Assembly (NCBI GenBank): GCA_005792865.1
Contig: SXQR01000193.1
Coordinates: forward strand, 1 to 5,715
Reading direction: 5' to 3'
DNA from: Flavobacterium sp.
GTDB lineage: Bacteria > Bacteroidota > Bacteroidia > Flavobacteriales > Flavobacteriaceae
Length of the DNA: 5,715 bases
Positions 4,008 to 5,715 of this stretch are shown in pieces (within the stretch, counting starts at the first letter, position 1; every line of letters starts with the position of its first letter). A program made the position numbers and the translations under genes. A model generated the notes under the pieces. That model saw only the letters and a program-made list of their open reading frames with translations, did no database searches and was not told the DNA's origin.

Positions 4008-5715
4008 TTATTCCTTCATGTAAGCGGCGGTCATTTTTTTAATGCGGTCCGAGAGTTTTTCGCTCGAAAGTTTCTCGCGCAGGCGGTCGGTGATGATCGG
4101 GAATGAGAACGGCGTGGGTTTTTCGCACTGTTTCCACACGATGTTTTGTTTGCCGATGCGCTCCAGTGCCATGATCACGCGGCCTTCCTCAAGCTGATGC
4201 TCGAAGGTTTCGCGATACGCCTGCTGGAAGAGCAGGTTGTCCGGTTCGTAATCCCGAAAAACCTCGAACAATAGCTGCGAACTTCCCTGAAGGTGCTTGG
4301 TCTTGATCACCTGGCCGGGATATCCGGTGAACACAAGCCCGGCAATCACGGCGATGTCGCGGAACTTGCGCCGGGCCATCTCGGTCGCGTTCAAACTTCG
4401 TTGCAAATCGTCGTGAACGTGGATGGGCGCGAAAAGGTCGTTGTCCAGTACCGATTGCATGTCGATGGGCTGGTCTGACAAAAGTTCGAATCCGTAATCG
4501 TTATACGCCAGCGAAAACGTAATCGGCGAAAGCAAACTGATGCGGAAGGCAAGCAAACTGGCGAGCGCCTCGTGCACGAAACGCCCCTCGAAGGGATAGA
4601 AGATCGCGTGGTAACCCTCGCGGGTCTTGAAGGTCTCGATGAGGAATTCGTCCGGGCCCGGAACGATGGATTCCTTTCGCTGGCGGGCAAAGATTCCCGA
4701 AAGCGCCCGGAGTTCAGGGGATTGCTTGGGTGAATTGGCGGCGTAAAGTTCCTGCCGGAGCAGTTCGCTCATCTGCGCCGAGAGCGTCAGCCGCCCGCCA
4801 AGCCAGCTCGCGTGGTGCGTGGGTTTGCCGCGTTCGGCGTTGCGCACCAGGACCTGCATGTTCTTGACCTGGTAGAGTTCGAGTTTTTTGCCCGCAAACA
4901 CGAAAATGTCGCCGGGACTCAGCTTGGAGATGAACCATTCCTCGATCGTTCCCACATACCCGCCGCCAAGGAATTTCACGTGCAACACCGCGTCACCCAC
5001 GATGGTCCCGATCTGCATCCGGTGGTGCAACGCGGTCGAACGGTTGTTGATCTTGAATAGCCCGTCGTCCATGATTTCCACCTTTTTATATTCGTCATAC
5101 GCCTGCAGCGACTGGCTGCCGTTGACGATGAAGTTCAATACCCATTGCCAGTTCTCCGGCGTCATGGCCTGGTAGCAAAAAGTCGATTGGACCTCGGGGA
5201 AAATCTCGTCGGGATGAAAACCGTCGGAAACCGCGAGGGTATTGAGGTATTGGACAAGGACGTCCCAGCTGTTGAGGTACGGAACGCGGTCCTCGACCAC
5301 CTGCTTTTTCGCGGCTTTCTTGAGTGCCGATGCCTCGATGAGTTCGATGGCGTGCGTAGCCAAAAAATAAATCACTGACTCCTTCCCCGGCTGGTGGCCG
5401 CTCCTGCCCGCCCTTTGCAGGAATCGCGCGACGCCTTTGGGACCGCCCACCTGGATGATGGATTCAACGGGTGCGAAATCGACGCCGAGATCGAGGCTCG
5501 AGGTGCAGACGACGACCTTCAGTTGCTCCTCGCGGATCGCATTTTCCACCCACAACCTTGTCTCCCGGCTGATGCTCGAGTGGTGCATCGCCATCTCGCC
5601 GGCAAATTCGGGATAGGCTTCCAATAACCTTTGAAACCAGATCTCGCACGCCGAACGCACGTTGGTAAAAATCAGCGTGGTGCGGCTTCGGCGAATTATC
5701 GGAACCACCTCGTCA
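4008..5715 (-). CDS. Ligase-associated DNA damage response DEXH-box helicase, Lhr family (5' partial)
   Basis: The frame is open from the right edge to the TAA at 4008-4010, 568 residues. Members of this family are roughly 800 or more residues, so about 250 N-terminal residues with the Walker A and DEXH motifs are off the window; the GTG at 5706-5708 is internal, not the start. Visible parts (numbered from the edge): RecA-like domain 2 with motif IV TLIFTNVRS (13-21), HHSSISRETR (44-53), motif V VVVCTSSLDLGVDF (67-80) and motif VI QRAGRSGHQPG (100-110) with both arginines R101 and R104. A winged-helix segment follows (about 145-200), then the Lhr-specific C-terminal region with FLGGGYVGTIEEWF and LSPGDIFVFAGKKLELYQV. 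Lhr-core enzymes are ATP-dependent 3'-5' translocases that unwind RNA:DNA or DNA duplexes. With pdeM directly downstream, a role in the ligase-associated DNA repair module is likely. No frameshift or missing motif is seen. Confidence 0.94.
   Translation of the reverse strand, partial: DEVVPIIRRSRTTLIFTNVRSACEIWFQRLLEAYPEFAGEMAMHHSSISRETRLWVENAIREEQLKVVVCTSSLDLGVDFAPVESIIQVGGPKGVARFLQRAGRSGHQPGKESVIYFLATHAIELIEASALKKAAKKQVVEDRVPYLNSWDVLVQYLNTLAVSDGFHPDEIFPEVQSTFCYQAMTPENWQWVLNFIVNGSQSLQAYDEYKKVEIMDDGLFKINNRSTALHHRMQIGTIVGDAVLHVKFLGGGYVGTIEEWFISKLSPGDIFVFAGKKLELYQVKNMQVLVRNAERGKPTHHASWLGGRLTLSAQMSELLRQELYAANSPKQSPELRALSGIFARQRKESIVPGPDEFLIETFKTREGYHAIFYPFEGRFVHEALASLLAFRISLLSPITFSLAYNDYGFELLSDQPIDMQSVLDNDLFAPIHVHDDLQRSLNATEMARRKFRDIAVIAGLVFTGYPGQVIKTKHLQGSSQLLFEVFRDYEPDNLLFQQAYRETFEHQLEEGRVIMALERIGKQNIVWKQCEKPTPFSFPIITDRLREKLSSEKLSDRIKKMTAAYMKE

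Noticed and set aside
5706..5708. GTG as a start codon for the helicase
   Set aside because: The frame stays open to the window edge (Asp-Glu-Val before it), and starting here would leave a helicase without its ATP-binding domain; the gene is cut by the window, not truncated.
1..5715. Search for CRISPR arrays, tRNA or rRNA genes, insertion sequences and attachment sites
   Set aside because: No regularly spaced direct repeats, no tRNA-like cloverleaf and no transposase or integrase frame were seen; the small gaps between genes leave little room for them.

Overview
The window looks like chromosomal DNA of a Bacteroidota bacterium, most likely in or near Flavobacteriaceae. Three things point there: a type IX secretion system (T9SS) Plug protein, which is a Bacteroidota-only secretion part; a methyltransferase and an ApaG with the sequence style I associate with Flavobacterium; and A-rich start regions with no clear Shine-Dalgarno sequence, plus a TAnnTTTG-type -7 box. 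Hand counts on single 60-base lines give about 47-57% GC in the central genes, high for this family, and 65-73% in the body of the left-most gene. The species cannot be fixed from this.

Layout, left to right. Four genes run on the + strand: (1) the C-terminal catalytic domain of an M24 metallopeptidase (Xaa-Pro aminopeptidase type, cut by the left edge, stop at 831); (2) a class I SAM-dependent methyltransferase (828-1598) whose TTG start overlaps the peptidase stop; (3) the T9SS Plug protein (1630-2880); (4) apaG (2955-3341), behind a 74-base AT-rich gap with a promoter-like -7 box. Two genes run on the - strand and converge on apaG: pdeM (3338-3976), a metallophosphoesterase nuclease, and upstream of it an Lhr-type helicase (4008 to the right edge, N-terminus missing). 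Coding density is very high; no gene-free stretch exceeds 80 bases. I see no tRNA, rRNA, CRISPR array, insertion sequence or phage gene.

How the genes relate. The helicase and PdeM are two parts of the known ligase-associated DNA repair module (Lhr-core helicase, Mn-dependent phosphoesterase, MBL-fold exonuclease, ATP-dependent DNA ligase); the ligase and exonuclease would be expected beyond the right edge. Plug belongs to the outer-membrane SprA translocon. The peptidase, methyltransferase and ApaG have no evident functional tie to either.

I found no clearly new system. The points most worth a second look are a perfect 9-bp inverted repeat that starts at the base after the apaG stop and lies inside the last codons of the convergent pdeM gene; the two genes sharing TTAA for their stops; a methyltransferase N-terminus that reads like a zinc ribbon with all its cysteines replaced; and the GC-rich body of the peptidase gene, which ends in a tail of ordinary composition.
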